Shown here piece by piece: positions 7,884 through 16,146 of a DNA stretch of 39,315 nucleotides (position 1 is its first letter; every line of letters starts with the position of its first letter). The position numbers and the translations under genes were made by a program. Location: positions 1-39,315 of the forward strand of contig CAJTOB010000028.1 in assembly GCA_910578035.1 (NCBI GenBank), in the 5' to 3' direction. The stretch comes from an uncultured Muribaculaceae bacterium. GTDB taxonomy: Bacteria; Bacteroidota; Bacteroidia; Bacteroidales; Muribaculaceae. Under the pieces are notes generated by a model. It worked only from the letters and a program-made list of their open reading frames with translations, did no database searches and was not told the DNA's origin.

Positions 7884-8594
7884 TCATATGCGGTCGCGAC
7901 GCAGCAGCGACAGCAGGAAGTATATCAGTATTGTCCACGCCAGGCCGGCAAGACCATAGATGGCGATGAAGACAATTGCAGCCACGATTATGACATAGCG
8001 GCAGAAATTTTCGCTGAAATCGAAATTCTTGAATTTGAGGGAGAACATTTTGAAGCGTCCTACCATGGCAAGCGACAGAAGCACTATGAGTATCACCATG
8101 ACAGCTGTTCCGGGATAGCCGTAGCGGCTTATCCAGCCATATACGCCGATCCAGAAGATGGCATTGGCAGGTATGGGCAGACCTCTGAACGAGGTGGACT
8201 GCTCGGTATCGTTGTTGAATATGGCAAGACGCAGCGCTCCGCACACCGGTATGAGGAATGCCGCGAAGCAGAGCCATGGCGTAGCGCTGTAGAGCAGCAT
8301 AGTGTTGAGCATGAGCATGGCGGGCGCAACTCCGAAGCTCACCAGGTCGGAGAGCGAGTCGAGGTCTTTGCCGAGGTTGGAATAGGCTTTCAGAAGCCTG
8401 GCGCTGGCACCGTCGAGAAAATCGAACAGTGCGGCAGCGGCAATGGCTGTCATGGCCCAGACAGCGCCTGTGGCACAGCCTATCTGCCGTTCGAGGTTGA
8501 ATGCCATATACACGGCGACGCACCCCGACAGAAGATTGAGGCACGTCACTGTATTGGGTATATATGAACTTATAGGGCGTTTTGTGTGAGTCAT
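7884..8594 (-). CDS. pssA: CDP-diacylglycerol-serine O-phosphatidyltransferase PssA
   Basis: A 236-residue integral membrane enzyme that makes phosphatidylserine from CDP-diacylglycerol and L-serine. The CDP-alcohol phosphotransferase motif is complete: D61-G62-x2-A65-R66-x8-G75-x3-D79-x3-D83. About eight hydrophobic segments are present, and the N-terminal IPNTVTCLNLLSG segment is typical of PssA. Its start overlaps the psd stop by ATGA, so product and next enzyme of phosphatidylethanolamine synthesis are coupled in one operon. The ATG at 8592-8594 is the only good start. Confidence 0.95.
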   Translation of the reverse strand: MTHTKRPISSYIPNTVTCLNLLSGCVAVYMAFNLERQIGCATGAVWAMTAIAAAALFDFLDGASARLLKAYSNLGKDLDSLSDLVSFGVAPAMLMLNTMLLYSATPWLCFAAFLIPVCGALRLAIFNNDTEQSTSFRGLPIPANAIFWIGVYGWISRYGYPGTAVMVILIVLLSLAMVGRFKMFSLKFKNFDFSENFCRYVIIVAAIVFIAIYGLAGLAWTILIYFLLSLLRRDRI

Positions 8595-9283
8595 GTTGTC
8601 TTGGCCTTGGGGTGGAGTTTTGCCACTTCTGTGACGCCTCCGGTTGTCTTGTCGCCTATTTTCACGAGAGTCTCGGTGCCGAGCGGCAGATAGAGGTCTA
8701 CTCTTGAGCCGAATTTAATGAAGCCCATGTGGTCTTCTATCGAAGCCTCGTCGCCTGGCCGGGCGTAGGTCACGATTCGCCGCGCCATCGCGCCGGCGAC
8801 CTGACGCATGAGAATGTCCTGGCCTTCGGGGGTGCGGATAACAACGGTGGAGCGCTCGTTTTCCGTGCTCGATTTCGGCAGATAAGCCGCCATGAAGCGG
8901 CCGGAATGATGGCGCGAGAAGATTACCTCGCCATCTACCGGAAACCAGTTGGCATGAACATTGAGAACACTCATGAATACAGACAGCTGTATGCACCGGC
9001 ACTTGAGATATTCGGGCTCGAATGTCTCTTCAAGGGCGACAACGGTGCCGTCGGCCGCAGATACGACCGTATTGACAGGGTCGCCGGGGAACTCGCGGCG
9101 TGGCGAACGGAAGAAATTGACCACGAGAAGATAAAAAACACCGCATACGGCAGTCGACACAATAGCCCAGGACAAGGGTCTTACCCATATCCAGAGCGGG
9201 GCGTTTACGACTGCCAATATCGCTGCAAGCGATATCAGTATATTGGTGCCCTCATGGTGTATTTTATACTTTAAACGTCGCAT
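8591..9283 (-). CDS. psd: Phosphatidylserine decarboxylase proenzyme
   Basis: A 230-residue short-type (archaeal-like) phosphatidylserine decarboxylase that turns phosphatidylserine into phosphatidylethanolamine. Two hydrophobic segments lie at about residues 15-33 and 38-56. The self-cleavage site is in KFGSRVDLYLP: cutting between G192 and S193 would yield the beta chain and an alpha chain carrying the pyruvoyl group. LNVHANWFPVDG is the conserved central motif. It is the first gene of the long minus-strand run and has its own promoter at 9301-9329. The start is the ATG at 9281-9283. Confidence 0.95.
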   Translation of the reverse strand: MRRLKYKIHHEGTNILISLAAILAVVNAPLWIWVRPLSWAIVSTAVCGVFYLLVVNFFRSPRREFPGDPVNTVVSAADGTVVALEETFEPEYLKCRCIQLSVFMSVLNVHANWFPVDGEVIFSRHHSGRFMAAYLPKSSTENERSTVVIRTPEGQDILMRQVAGAMARRIVTYARPGDEASIEDHMGFIKFGSRVDLYLPLGTETLVKIGDKTTGGVTEVAKLHPKAKTT

Positions 9284-9300
9284 GTTTTTCTATACAAACG

Positions 9301-9329
9301 CAAAGATAATAAAAAAATTTCACCTCAAA
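9301..9329 (-). promoter_or_regulatory. Promoter for the psd-pssA operon
   Basis: The -7 element TATCTTTG (complement of 9301-9308) fits TAnnTTTG exactly. A TTTG (complement of 9326-9329) lies 17 bases upstream, a little closer than the usual 19. The start would be near 9294, only some 10 bases before the psd ATG. Confidence 0.6.
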
Positions 9330-9392
9330 TATACCCCCCTGCCTAAATTTAATAAAATTATACAAAACGCGCCAAACACGCATCATGAAAAA

Positions 9393-9424
9393 GGTTCCGG
9401 CGACATCAGCAATGCGCCGGAACC
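9393..9424 (-). terminator. Rho-independent terminator after glgB
   Basis: A perfect ten-base stem (GGTTCCGGCG with CGCCGGAACC) around a 12-base loop. On the minus strand it is followed directly by TTTTTC, so it ends the glgB transcript before the psd promoter. Confidence 0.85.
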
Positions 9425-9454
9425 ATTTACTTATCACTTATTACTTTTTACTTC
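9425..9454. repeat. Short degenerate repeat spacer after glgB
   Basis: The plus strand reads as imperfect repeats of TTACTT/ACTTAT between the glgB stop codon and the terminator stem. It is one of four low-complexity spacers in the window that lie just 3' of a minus-strand gene. Confidence 0.55.
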
Positions 9455-11506
9455 TTACTTAATACCTTTTTTCCGGCGCGCATGGTGCTTGCGGAGCACC
9501 ATGGCCGTACGGGCGGGCAGATAGAGAGGCAGGCGCTCCACGCCGGCCGGCGCATAGAGAGGATCGGGAATGGTGAAGTGCTCTACGCTGTCGTCGATAT
9601 TGCCGAAACCTCCGAAAACGGCATCGTCGGTGCTGAACACGACACTGTAGACACCGCTGGGCGCAAGAATGCCATATCCGTCGAAGCTTTTCACGGGGTT
9701 GAAGTTGAAGACAAACACGAGATCGCCGCGCATGAAGGCAAGAATCTGGTCGTCGTCTTTCTCCCAAAGCTTGCGAATCGGCTTGGCCTGGAAGTTGTGC
9801 ACCTTGCTCACCAGTTCAATCATGGCATTGTCGAAGGCATTGAGGAAGCGGTACTGCAGATCTTCGCGGTCTACGAGCTCCCATTGGCGACGAGCGTATT
9901 TATAGCTCCAGCCGTTGCCTTCGCGGGGAAAGTCGATCCATTCGGGGTGGCCGAACTCGTTGCCCATAAAATTGAGGTATCCGCCGTTGATGGTAGCCAG
10001 TGTCACGAGGCGTATCATCTTGTGGAGGGCCATGCCGCGGGCAACGTCGCTGTCGGTATCGCCGACCATCATATGCCAGTACATCTTCGAGTCTATAAGG
10101 CGGAAAATCACCGTTTTGTCGCCCACAAGAGCCTGGTCGTGACTTTCGACGTATGATATTGTCTTTTCGTCGGCGCGACGGTTGGTGAGCTCCCAGAATA
10201 TCGATGTCGGGTGCCAGTCCTCGTCTTTTTTCTCCTTCAGAGTCTTAATCCAGTAGTCGGGTATGCCCATCGCCATGCGGTAGTCGAAGCCGATGCCGCC
10301 GTTGCGGAACGAAGTCGCCAGTCCGGGCATGCCGCTCATTTCCTCGGCTATGGTTATGGCGGAGGGCTTAACCTCGTGTATCAGCTTGTTTGCAAGGGTG
10401 AGATATACTATCGCGTCGGTGTCCTGGCCGCCGTCGTAGTAGTCGGCATAGTTGGTGAATGCCTTTCCCAGACCGTGGTCGAAGTATAGCATCGAGGTCA
10501 CGCCGTCGAAGCGGAAACCGTCGAAGTGATACTCTTCGAGCCAGTATTTGCAGTTGGACAGTAGAAAATGGAGCACTTCGTTCTTTCCGTAGTCGAAGCA
10601 GAGCGAATCCCAGGCGGGGTGCTCGCGTCGCCCGGCGTCGGCATGGAAATACTGGTATGGGGTGCCGTCGAGGCGTCCGATGCCTTCGTTCTCGTTCTTT
10701 ACAGCATGAGAATGGACTATATCCATAATCACGGCTATGCCGAGCTTGTGCGCTTCGTTTATCAGTTTCTTGAGGTCCTCGGGGGTGCCGAAGCGGCTTG
10801 AGGCGGCGAAGAAGTTAGACACGTGGTAACCGAAAGAGCCGTAGTAAGGGTGTTCCTGTATAGCCATAATCTGAATGGCATTATAGCCGTCGGCGGCTAT
10901 GCGGGGAAGCACTTTGCGGCGGAATTCGTCGTAGCTGCCCACACCTTCGGTCTGCTGGGCCATGCCTATGTGGCATTCATATATGAGGAGAGGTTCTACG
11001 TCGGGCACGAAGTCTTTGTCGGTCCATCTGAATGCTCTTGCGGGCATGTGTATCTGGGCCGAGAAGATTGCCGTCTGAGGGTCTTGAATCACGCGGTCGG
11101 CATAGGCGGGAATGCGCTCGCCTTCGCCGCCGGGCCATGCCACGCGCATTTTATAGAGCTGCCCGTCGGACATGGCCTCAGGCGGGAAGGTTCCCTCCCA
11201 AACCCCGTCGGGGCCGCCTTCAAGCCTCTGGAGCGCATATTCGGGGCGGTTTTCCCAGCCTGAGAAATCACCGACAAGAGTGATTGCGGTGGCATTGGGC
11301 GCCCATTCGCGAAATATCCAGCTGCCGTCGCGGCGACGGTGTAGCCCGAAGTATTTATGTGCGTTGGCAAAGTCGACCAGAGAAGTATTGTCGCCGAGAA
11401 GTTCGCGCTCTTTGCGGATTACGTCGGCATGACGCCCTTCGATAGCGGGTGCATATGGCTCGAGCCAGGGGTCGTTTTTGAGTATGTTGAGTTTTCGTTT
11501 TGCCAT
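9455..11506 (-). CDS. glgB: 1,4-alpha-glucan branching enzyme GlgB (eukaryote-like type)
   Basis: A 683-residue GH13 enzyme that cuts alpha-1,4-glucan and rejoins the piece by an alpha-1,6 bond, forming glycogen branches. A CBM48 module occupies about residues 50-150 and a (beta/alpha)8 barrel follows. Catalytic residues are D334 (nucleophile, FRFDGV), E388 (acid/base, IAEEMSG) and D457 (ESHDQ). The length and the YKMRVAW, GYHVSNFFA and MGNEFGHPEW segments resemble the plant and animal enzyme more than the E. coli one, as is common in Bacteroidetes. It is the last gene of the mscL-aroK-ald-like-rnh-glgB run, 25 bases after the RNase H gene, and is followed by a terminator. Confidence 0.96.
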   Translation of the reverse strand: MAKRKLNILKNDPWLEPYAPAIEGRHADVIRKERELLGDNTSLVDFANAHKYFGLHRRRDGSWIFREWAPNATAITLVGDFSGWENRPEYALQRLEGGPDGVWEGTFPPEAMSDGQLYKMRVAWPGGEGERIPAYADRVIQDPQTAIFSAQIHMPARAFRWTDKDFVPDVEPLLIYECHIGMAQQTEGVGSYDEFRRKVLPRIAADGYNAIQIMAIQEHPYYGSFGYHVSNFFAASSRFGTPEDLKKLINEAHKLGIAVIMDIVHSHAVKNENEGIGRLDGTPYQYFHADAGRREHPAWDSLCFDYGKNEVLHFLLSNCKYWLEEYHFDGFRFDGVTSMLYFDHGLGKAFTNYADYYDGGQDTDAIVYLTLANKLIHEVKPSAITIAEEMSGMPGLATSFRNGGIGFDYRMAMGIPDYWIKTLKEKKDEDWHPTSIFWELTNRRADEKTISYVESHDQALVGDKTVIFRLIDSKMYWHMMVGDTDSDVARGMALHKMIRLVTLATINGGYLNFMGNEFGHPEWIDFPREGNGWSYKYARRQWELVDREDLQYRFLNAFDNAMIELVSKVHNFQAKPIRKLWEKDDDQILAFMRGDLVFVFNFNPVKSFDGYGILAPSGVYSVVFSTDDAVFGGFGNIDDSVEHFTIPDPLYAPAGVERLPLYLPARTAMVLRKHHARRKKGIK

Positions 11507-11531
11507 AATTATAGTAGTTAGTGTCGGTTTT

Positions 11532-12191
11532 TCATTTTCGTCCGAAATCGGCGGGTATTTCGCCCCATTCGTCGGTGTTCCATTTAAGGATTGGGTTGAC
11601 TATTTTGTTCTGCGCGAGCCATGCGTCGGCGCGGCGCAGCATTTCGAGGGTCGCTTCGGTTTTGGGCTCGCGGGCCAGAGTGGTGCGCGATGCGCCGCGT
11701 CGCAGCCATGCGAGGGCGTTTTTGGAGTCGGTGTAGATAGGCGTTGTCGTGTCGCCGTTTTTTTTGAGCATGGCCGCCACATGTATCAACGCCAGATACT
11801 CGGCAATGTTGTTGGTGCCCCACAGCGGAGACTTGTCGCCGACGTGGAAGAGTTCCTCGCCGGTAGCCACGCGAACACCGCGATATTCCATGGGGCCTGG
11901 ATTGACAGAGCAGGCGCCGTCGACGGCTATCGCGTCGAGCCGTATGCCGGGGTGCGCAGGAGGCGCATATGCAGTCGGCTTTGCCACTATATTGCCTGAG
12001 GTATGGGAGAGAATGCTTCGCATTATGCCGAGCTGGTCGGAGGGCTTGCCGCGGTAGGCAGCCACGGCAGCGTCGGCACTTGGGTAGGATTTATATCGGG
12101 CGCCGGGAAAGCCATTGACCTGTTGCTGGCATTCGTCCCAGCTGTCGTAGACGCCGGGCTCGCGCCCTTCCCATACTACATAGTATTTCAT
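11532..12191 (-). CDS. Ribonuclease H type 1 with N-terminal viroplasmin domain
   Basis: A 219-residue enzyme that would cut the RNA strand of RNA/DNA hybrids. Residues 1-45 form the viroplasmin-like hybrid-binding domain known from eukaryotic RNase H1 (YYVVWEGREPGVYDSWDEC, followed by a Phe/Tyr-containing loop). Residues 85-215 form the nuclease domain with the metal-binding residues D91 (AVDGACSVNPGP), E131 (NNIAEYLAL), D155 (YTDSKNAL) and D207 (NTDEWGE). All four acidic residues are present, so it should be active. It is one base after the alanine-dehydrogenase-like gene and 25 bases before glgB, so probably cotranscribed although functionally unrelated. Confidence 0.92.
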   Translation of the reverse strand: MKYYVVWEGREPGVYDSWDECQQQVNGFPGARYKSYPSADAAVAAYRGKPSDQLGIMRSILSHTSGNIVAKPTAYAPPAHPGIRLDAIAVDGACSVNPGPMEYRGVRVATGEELFHVGDKSPLWGTNNIAEYLALIHVAAMLKKNGDTTTPIYTDSKNALAWLRRGASRTTLAREPKTEATLEMLRRADAWLAQNKIVNPILKWNTDEWGEIPADFGRK

Positions 12192-12192
12192 T

Positions 12193-13371
12193 TCAGGAAA
12201 ATTGCAGAAAGAGATTGATGTCGACGCTGCGCAGACCGGCTATGCGGGCCACAGCCGGATTGACGCACTTGCCCAGGAAGGTATATGCGGCTTTGCGGAG
12301 TCCGTCCTTGAGTTTGAGGGCGTTTGCCACACCGTCGCATACAGTGAGGTCGTCGAGCATGGTTACAAAGGTATTGCTGAGAGCCATAGCCACGGTGCGG
12401 GGCACGGCGTTGCCGGCATTAATATAGCACAGGCGCGTAGGCTCGCTCACGGAGTTGTCGGAGGGTGATGCCAAATCGAGGTCTACCAGCGGCAGCGAGG
12501 GGAATGCCGAGCCGGGAGCCGATGTGAGGTCGAAGCAAATGACGCCGCGCTTCATTGTGCCGACGAGGTCGGCGCCGACGACGCCGCATCGGGGCGCCGT
12601 GTCGGTAGCCACGACGATGTCGGCCGAGCGAAGGCCGTTTTCAAACACCCGTGGGTGGAGCGACGAGCATATCGCGCCCGGGCCGAGCATGGCGGCGGCT
12701 TCGCGCATGCGGTAGATGTTGTCGTCGAAAATCCGGACGATGGCGCCCATGCCGATTGCGCCCTTGGCGGCGGCCACGGCTGCCATATCGGAACCTATCA
12801 CCATCACTTCGCAGGGCACCACGCCGGCCACTCCGCCAAGGAGTATGCCCTTGCCGTGCACGGCGTCGGCCAGAAGCGAGGAGGCGATGGCGATGGCGGC
12901 ACGGCCGTCGATTTCGTGGAGAATATCGGCGAAGGGGCGATGTCCGGCTTCGTCGCATATCAGCTCGAGAGCGAGAGCTATCACATGGCGGTCTACGAGG
13001 GTGCGCACTGTCTCGCGGTCTGTCTCGCGGTTGTGAATGAACGACAGCAGCAGCGAGCCCTTCTTGAGACGACGCGCGTCGGCAACTTCCATCGGCGGCA
13101 GATATACCACGATGTCGGCAGCAAGGGCTTCGGCGCGTTCCACTATTTCGACGCCGCATCTGGCGTAGGCGGCGTCGCTGTAGTGTATATATTCGGCCGC
13201 ACCTTTTTCCATCTTCACGCAGAAGCCGCGCGAAACGAGCATGCCGGCGCCTTCGGGAGTCAGCGGGAAACGGTGTTCGACAACTCCGCCCGCTGCCGGC
13301 AGGCCGATGACTACGCTTCGCTTGCCTGTCTTGGCACTCAGCAGTTCTTCCAGGGGTATAGGGGCGTTCAT
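12193..13371 (-). CDS. Alanine dehydrogenase / transhydrogenase-alpha-like protein with altered motifs
   Basis: A 392-residue protein of the alanine dehydrogenase / NAD(P) transhydrogenase alpha superfamily. It has the N-terminal EHRFPLTP segment (R34 matches the substrate Arg), a segment ending LLLSFIHN (H113 matches the catalytic His), and a central Rossmann domain from about residue 179. Two expected features are altered. The nucleotide loop GxGxxG reads G193-S-D-M-A-A, so the second and third glycines are lost. The KVKEP/KVAPP segment that carries the catalytic Lys reads VVYLPP (88-93). An NAD-dependent alanine dehydrogenase role is therefore doubtful; a different cofactor, substrate or a non-catalytic role is possible. 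It follows aroK after 55 bases. Confidence 0.75.
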   Translation of the reverse strand: MNAPIPLEELLSAKTGKRSVVIGLPAAGGVVEHRFPLTPEGAGMLVSRGFCVKMEKGAAEYIHYSDAAYARCGVEIVERAEALAADIVVYLPPMEVADARRLKKGSLLLSFIHNRETDRETVRTLVDRHVIALALELICDEAGHRPFADILHEIDGRAAIAIASSLLADAVHGKGILLGGVAGVVPCEVMVIGSDMAAVAAAKGAIGMGAIVRIFDDNIYRMREAAAMLGPGAICSSLHPRVFENGLRSADIVVATDTAPRCGVVGADLVGTMKRGVICFDLTSAPGSAFPSLPLVDLDLASPSDNSVSEPTRLCYINAGNAVPRTVAMALSNTFVTMLDDLTVCDGVANALKLKDGLRKAAYTFLGKCVNPAVARIAGLRSVDINLFLQFS

Positions 13372-13375
13372 TCTT

Positions 13376-13422
13376 TAGGAGGTTAGGAAATGAGGAGATT
13401 ATGAGGTTAGGGGGTTAGGAGG
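13376..13422. repeat. Purine-rich degenerate repeat between aroK and the next gene
   Basis: The plus strand shows imperfect copies of GAGGTTAGGA (AGGAGGTTAGG, ATGAGGTTAGG, GGGTTAGGAGG). It fills almost the whole 55-base gap. On the transcript it would be pyrimidine rich and unstructured. Confidence 0.6.
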
Positions 13423-13426
13423 GCTT

Positions 13427-13966
13427 TCACTTTTCTAAAAATTCATCGATGAATCTTCGGGCGCTTTCTTCTATTTCGGCCTCGTTGCCGAGACGTGAGC
13501 TGTCGAAAACGGCGGTGGCACGGCTGTAGTAAGGCTCGCGCTCGGCCATTAGGGCCTCTATCTTGGCCCGGAGGGCGTCGGGCTTGTCGAGCAGAGCATC
13601 GATTACGGGGCGCTCGCCCGGCGCGAGGCGCAGGCGGCCGACGGTGATGTCGGTATCTGCCTTAAGCCACACGACCGTTCCGGCTGCAAGCATGGCCTCC
13701 ATCGCTCCGGAGCGACAAGGCGTGCCTCCGCCGCATGCCACAACGGCGTCTGAGCCGCACAAGGCTTGGAGAGCATCGCTTTCGAGGCGTCTGAAAGCCT
13801 CCTCGCCGTCTTCAGCGAAAATCGCGGGTATGCTTTTGCCGGCGATGCGCACGATCTCGTGGTCGAGGTCTACATACCGGCGCCCGGGCACCCGTTGCGC
13901 CAATGCGCGCAGCAAGGTACTCTTGCCGCACGCCATGAAGCCGATCAGAAAAAGCGGACGGTGCAT
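13427..13966 (-). CDS. aroK: Shikimate kinase AroK
   Basis: A 179-residue P-loop kinase that phosphorylates shikimate at the 3-hydroxyl in aromatic amino acid synthesis. Walker A is GFMACGKST (residues 9-17). D33 and D35 in YVDLDHEI bind magnesium and shikimate, the CGGGTP motif binds shikimate, and RLAPGERPVID is the lid region. Length is normal for the family. The start codon shares one base with the mscL stop (TAATG), a sign of coupled translation. No other shikimate gene is in the window. Confidence 0.94.
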   Translation of the reverse strand: MHRPLFLIGFMACGKSTLLRALAQRVPGRRYVDLDHEIVRIAGKSIPAIFAEDGEEAFRRLESDALQALCGSDAVVACGGGTPCRSGAMEAMLAAGTVVWLKADTDITVGRLRLAPGERPVIDALLDKPDALRAKIEALMAEREPYYSRATAVFDSSRLGNEAEIEESARRFIDEFLEK

Positions 13967-14400
13967 TACTTCTTCTCGATGTCCTTGCGGAGAAGGTCGC
14001 GGATTTCGGTGAGAAGTTCTTCCTGAGTGGGGCCGGCGGGAGCGGCGGGCTCGGGTTCCGGCTCTTTTTTGCGGCTAAGCTTGTTGATAAACTTGATTGC
14101 CACGAAGATACAGAATGCGATGATAAGAAAATCCACTATGGTCTGCACAAATGCGCCCCAGGTCACGGCAACTTCCGGCGTGATTACCTCGGTGCCTTGG
14201 GTCACACCTTCCTTAATCACCCACTTGTATTCGGAGAAATTTGTACCCCCGGTGAGAACTCCGACCACAGGCATGATGATGTCGTTGACAAGCGATGTGA
14301 CGATTTTGCCGAAAGCGGCGCCGATAATCACACCGACGGCCATGTCGACAACGTTGCCGCGCATAGCGAACTCCTTGAATTCGTTGAGAAATTTTTTCAT
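13966..14400 (-). CDS. mscL: Large-conductance mechanosensitive channel MscL
   Basis: A 144-residue inner-membrane channel that opens when membrane tension rises and releases solutes after osmotic downshock; it works as a homopentamer. The N-terminal amphipathic helix (KKFLNEFKEFAMRGNVVD), the first membrane helix with the pore constriction (MAVGVIIGAAFGKIV), the periplasmic loop and the second helix (VDFLIIAFCIFVAIKFI) are all visible, followed by a Pro/Glu linker and the charged C-terminal bundle helix. It is the first gene of the run that ends at glgB and is divergent from gap. Confidence 0.96.
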   Translation of the reverse strand: MKKFLNEFKEFAMRGNVVDMAVGVIIGAAFGKIVTSLVNDIIMPVVGVLTGGTNFSEYKWVIKEGVTQGTEVITPEVAVTWGAFVQTIVDFLIIAFCIFVAIKFINKLSRKKEPEPEPAAPAGPTQEELLTEIRDLLRKDIEKK

Positions 14401-14496
14401 ATCTTACATTTATTTATTGTCAGTTATAAAACCGCCGCAGCGCCTTTAGAGTTGAGTGTAATCGGAGAGCATTCTGCCCAAAGCGGCCTCAAAGCG

Positions 14497-14504
14497 CAAA
14501 TTTA
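14497..14504 (-). promoter_or_regulatory. mscL operon promoter, -7 element
   Basis: The complement reads TAAATTTG, an exact TAnnTTTG match, about 95 bases before the mscL start. The -33 element is not clear. It is divergent from the gap promoter, with the two -7 boxes about 60 bases apart. Confidence 0.5.
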
Positions 14505-14562
14505 ACAAAAGTTTTGATAATAAAAAAACAGCAACTATGTGTGTAATACCGAATTTTTTCAC

Positions 14563-14570
14563 TAATTTTG
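14563..14570 (+). promoter_or_regulatory. gap promoter, -7 element
   Basis: TAATTTTG is an exact TAnnTTTG match. Transcription would start near 14577, giving a leader of about 100 bases before the gap ATG. No convincing TTTG is seen at -33. Confidence 0.55.
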
Positions 14571-14678
14571 CGCCCGATATAAGGAGGCAGTCTCTCCGGT
14601 CATTCCCGACTTTGCAACACGCTCTCCAAAGAACTAATATACCGACACATAACACAACCCAATATTCAAAATACTACT

Positions 14679-15689
14679 ATGACTAAAATTGGTATCAATG
14701 GTTTCGGTCGCATCGGTCGCTTCGTCTTCCGTGCTTCCGTAAAGCGCGACGACATCGAAGTAGTCGCTATCAACGACCTTCTTCCTGTCGATTACATGGC
14801 TTACATGCTTAAATACGACACAATGCACGGCCAGTTCGACGGCACCGTTGACTATGACCTCGAAAAGAGCCTCCTTATCGTAAACGGCAAGGAAATCAAG
14901 GTTTCTGCTTGCAAGAACCCCGCTGAAATCGCATGGGGCGAAAAGGGTGCTGAATACGTAGTTGAGTCTACCGGCCTCTTCCTCACCAAGGAAAAAGCTC
15001 AGGCTCACATCGAGGCTGGCGCCAAGTATGTGGTTATGTCGGCTCCCTCTAAGGACGACACCCCCATGTTCGTATGCGGCGTAAACGCCGACACCTACGT
15101 GAAGGGCACACAGTTCGTATCGAACGCTTCTTGCACCACCAACTGCCTTGCTCCTATCGCAAAGGTTCTCAACGACAAATTCGGTATCGTTGAAGGTCTT
15201 ATGACCACCGTTCACTCTACCACCGCTACTCAGAAGACCGTAGACGGTCCTTCGATGAAAGACTGGCGTGGTGGCCGTGCCGCTTCCGGCAACATCATCC
15301 CCTCGTCTACCGGCGCTGCTAAGGCTGTAGGCAAAGTTATCCCCGAACTCAACGGTAAGCTCACCGGTATCTCGATGCGTGTTCCCACCCTCGACGTATC
15401 TGTTGTTGACCTCACTGTAAACCTTGCTAAGCCCGCTTCGAAAGAAGAAATCTGCGCTGCCATGAAGGAAGCTGCAGAAGGCGAACTCAAGGGTGTACTC
15501 GGCTACACCGAAGACGCAGTCGTTTCCAGCGACTTCCTCGGCGACGCCCGCACTTCTATCTTCGACGCCAACGCCGGTGTATATCTGACCCCGACCTTCG
15601 TTAAGGTTGTTTCTTGGTACGACAACGAAATCGGCTACTCTAACAAGGTGCTCGATCTCATCGCTACCATGGTTAAGATCAACGGCTAA
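14679..15689 (+). CDS. gap: Glyceraldehyde-3-phosphate dehydrogenase (type I)
   Basis: A 336-residue enzyme that oxidises glyceraldehyde 3-phosphate to 1,3-bisphosphoglycerate in glycolysis. The NAD fold opens INGFGRIGR, D33 in INDLLPV favours NAD over NADP, and the catalytic Cys152 is in SNASCTTNC with the partner His179 in TTVHSTTATQ. The phosphate-binding STGAAKAVG segment is present. Codon choice is strongly biased to AAC, GAC, AAG and GCT, unlike its neighbours, as expected for a highly expressed gene. It is a single-gene unit with its own promoter and a strong terminator. Confidence 0.98.
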   Translation: MTKIGINGFGRIGRFVFRASVKRDDIEVVAINDLLPVDYMAYMLKYDTMHGQFDGTVDYDLEKSLLIVNGKEIKVSACKNPAEIAWGEKGAEYVVESTGLFLTKEKAQAHIEAGAKYVVMSAPSKDDTPMFVCGVNADTYVKGTQFVSNASCTTNCLAPIAKVLNDKFGIVEGLMTTVHSTTATQKTVDGPSMKDWRGGRAASGNIIPSSTGAAKAVGKVIPELNGKLTGISMRVPTLDVSVVDLTVNLAKPASKEEICAAMKEAAEGELKGVLGYTEDAVVSSDFLGDARTSIFDANAGVYLTPTFVKVVSWYDNEIGYSNKVLDLIATMVKING

Positions 15690-15712
15690 TCTTCCGTAAG
15701 ATAAAACCACAC

Positions 15713-15748
15713 AAAAGCGCTTGCCCCGACGGGCAGGCGCTTTTTTTG
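15713..15748 (+). terminator. Rho-independent terminator after gap
   Basis: A 13-base stem with one G-T pair (AAAGCGCTTGCCC with GGGCAGGCGCTTT) around the loop CGAC, followed by a run of seven T. It lies 24 bases after the gap stop codon. Confidence 0.93.
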
Positions 15749-15794
15749 TATAGCTACGGTAGGGCCGCGCGTTCGGCGCGCCAGCGTATCTAAT

Positions 15795-15827
15795 GCCCAC
15801 GCTGCAGAAAGCACCGACGACGTGGGC
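15795..15827. repeat. Inverted repeat GCCCACG / CGTGGGC
   Basis: Seven-base perfect arms (15795-15801 and 15821-15827) separated by 19 bases, on the left flank of the large nested palindrome. An imperfect G/C-rich hairpin (GCGCG with CGCGC, about 15766-15780) precedes it. Confidence 0.6.
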
Positions 15828-15857
15828 GCGCATCAAGCACGAACCGTCAACGCCGCC

Positions 15858-16108
15858 CAACCGCCCGAACGGCGGTTGAAGATAGACACAGCCTATGGTT
15901 TGGGCGTTCGGCAGAACGACCATACCATAGGTTCTCTCCGCAACATACACCCGAAAGCAACCGCATAGCGGTTGAATACCATCGCCGCACTGTCTTATTC
16001 AACCGCTATGCGGTTGTACGGCTCTTTGCGCACATGAGACCTATGGTATAGCCGCCTATCGGCTGCTAAACCATAGGCTATGTTTATATAAAACCGCCAA
16101 AGGCGGTT
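15858..16108. repeat. Nested palindrome made of six hairpin units
   Basis: Six small hairpins lie in mirror order around a centre near 15986. Units with AACCGC-type arms are at 15858-15878 (8-base stem), 15958-15974 (7-base), 16000-16016 (7-base) and 16092-16108 (7-base). Units with CCTATGGT / ACCATAGG arms and a second inner stem are at 15892-15931 and 16040-16077. The halves are also complementary to each other. 15958-15978 and 15996-16016 are exact 21-base inverted copies, 15891-15901 matches 16068-16078 over 11 bases, and 15923-15932 matches 16039-16048 over 10. No convincing protein is encoded. It sits between convergent terminators. It may be a structured RNA, a palindromic mobile or repeat element, or a protein-binding array; the sequence does not decide. 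Confidence 0.85.
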
Positions 16109-16146
16109 CAAACCTCTACCCAGACCTTTCCGCACATCAAAAATGC

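Noticed and set aside
14401..14678. tRNA or small RNA in the mscL-gap divergent region
   Set aside because: No cloverleaf or strong fold is visible; two promoter boxes and a leader account for the space.
15858..16108. CRISPR-like array
   Set aside because: The repeated units are inverted and mirrored, the spacing is irregular and there are no cas genes, so it is not a CRISPR.
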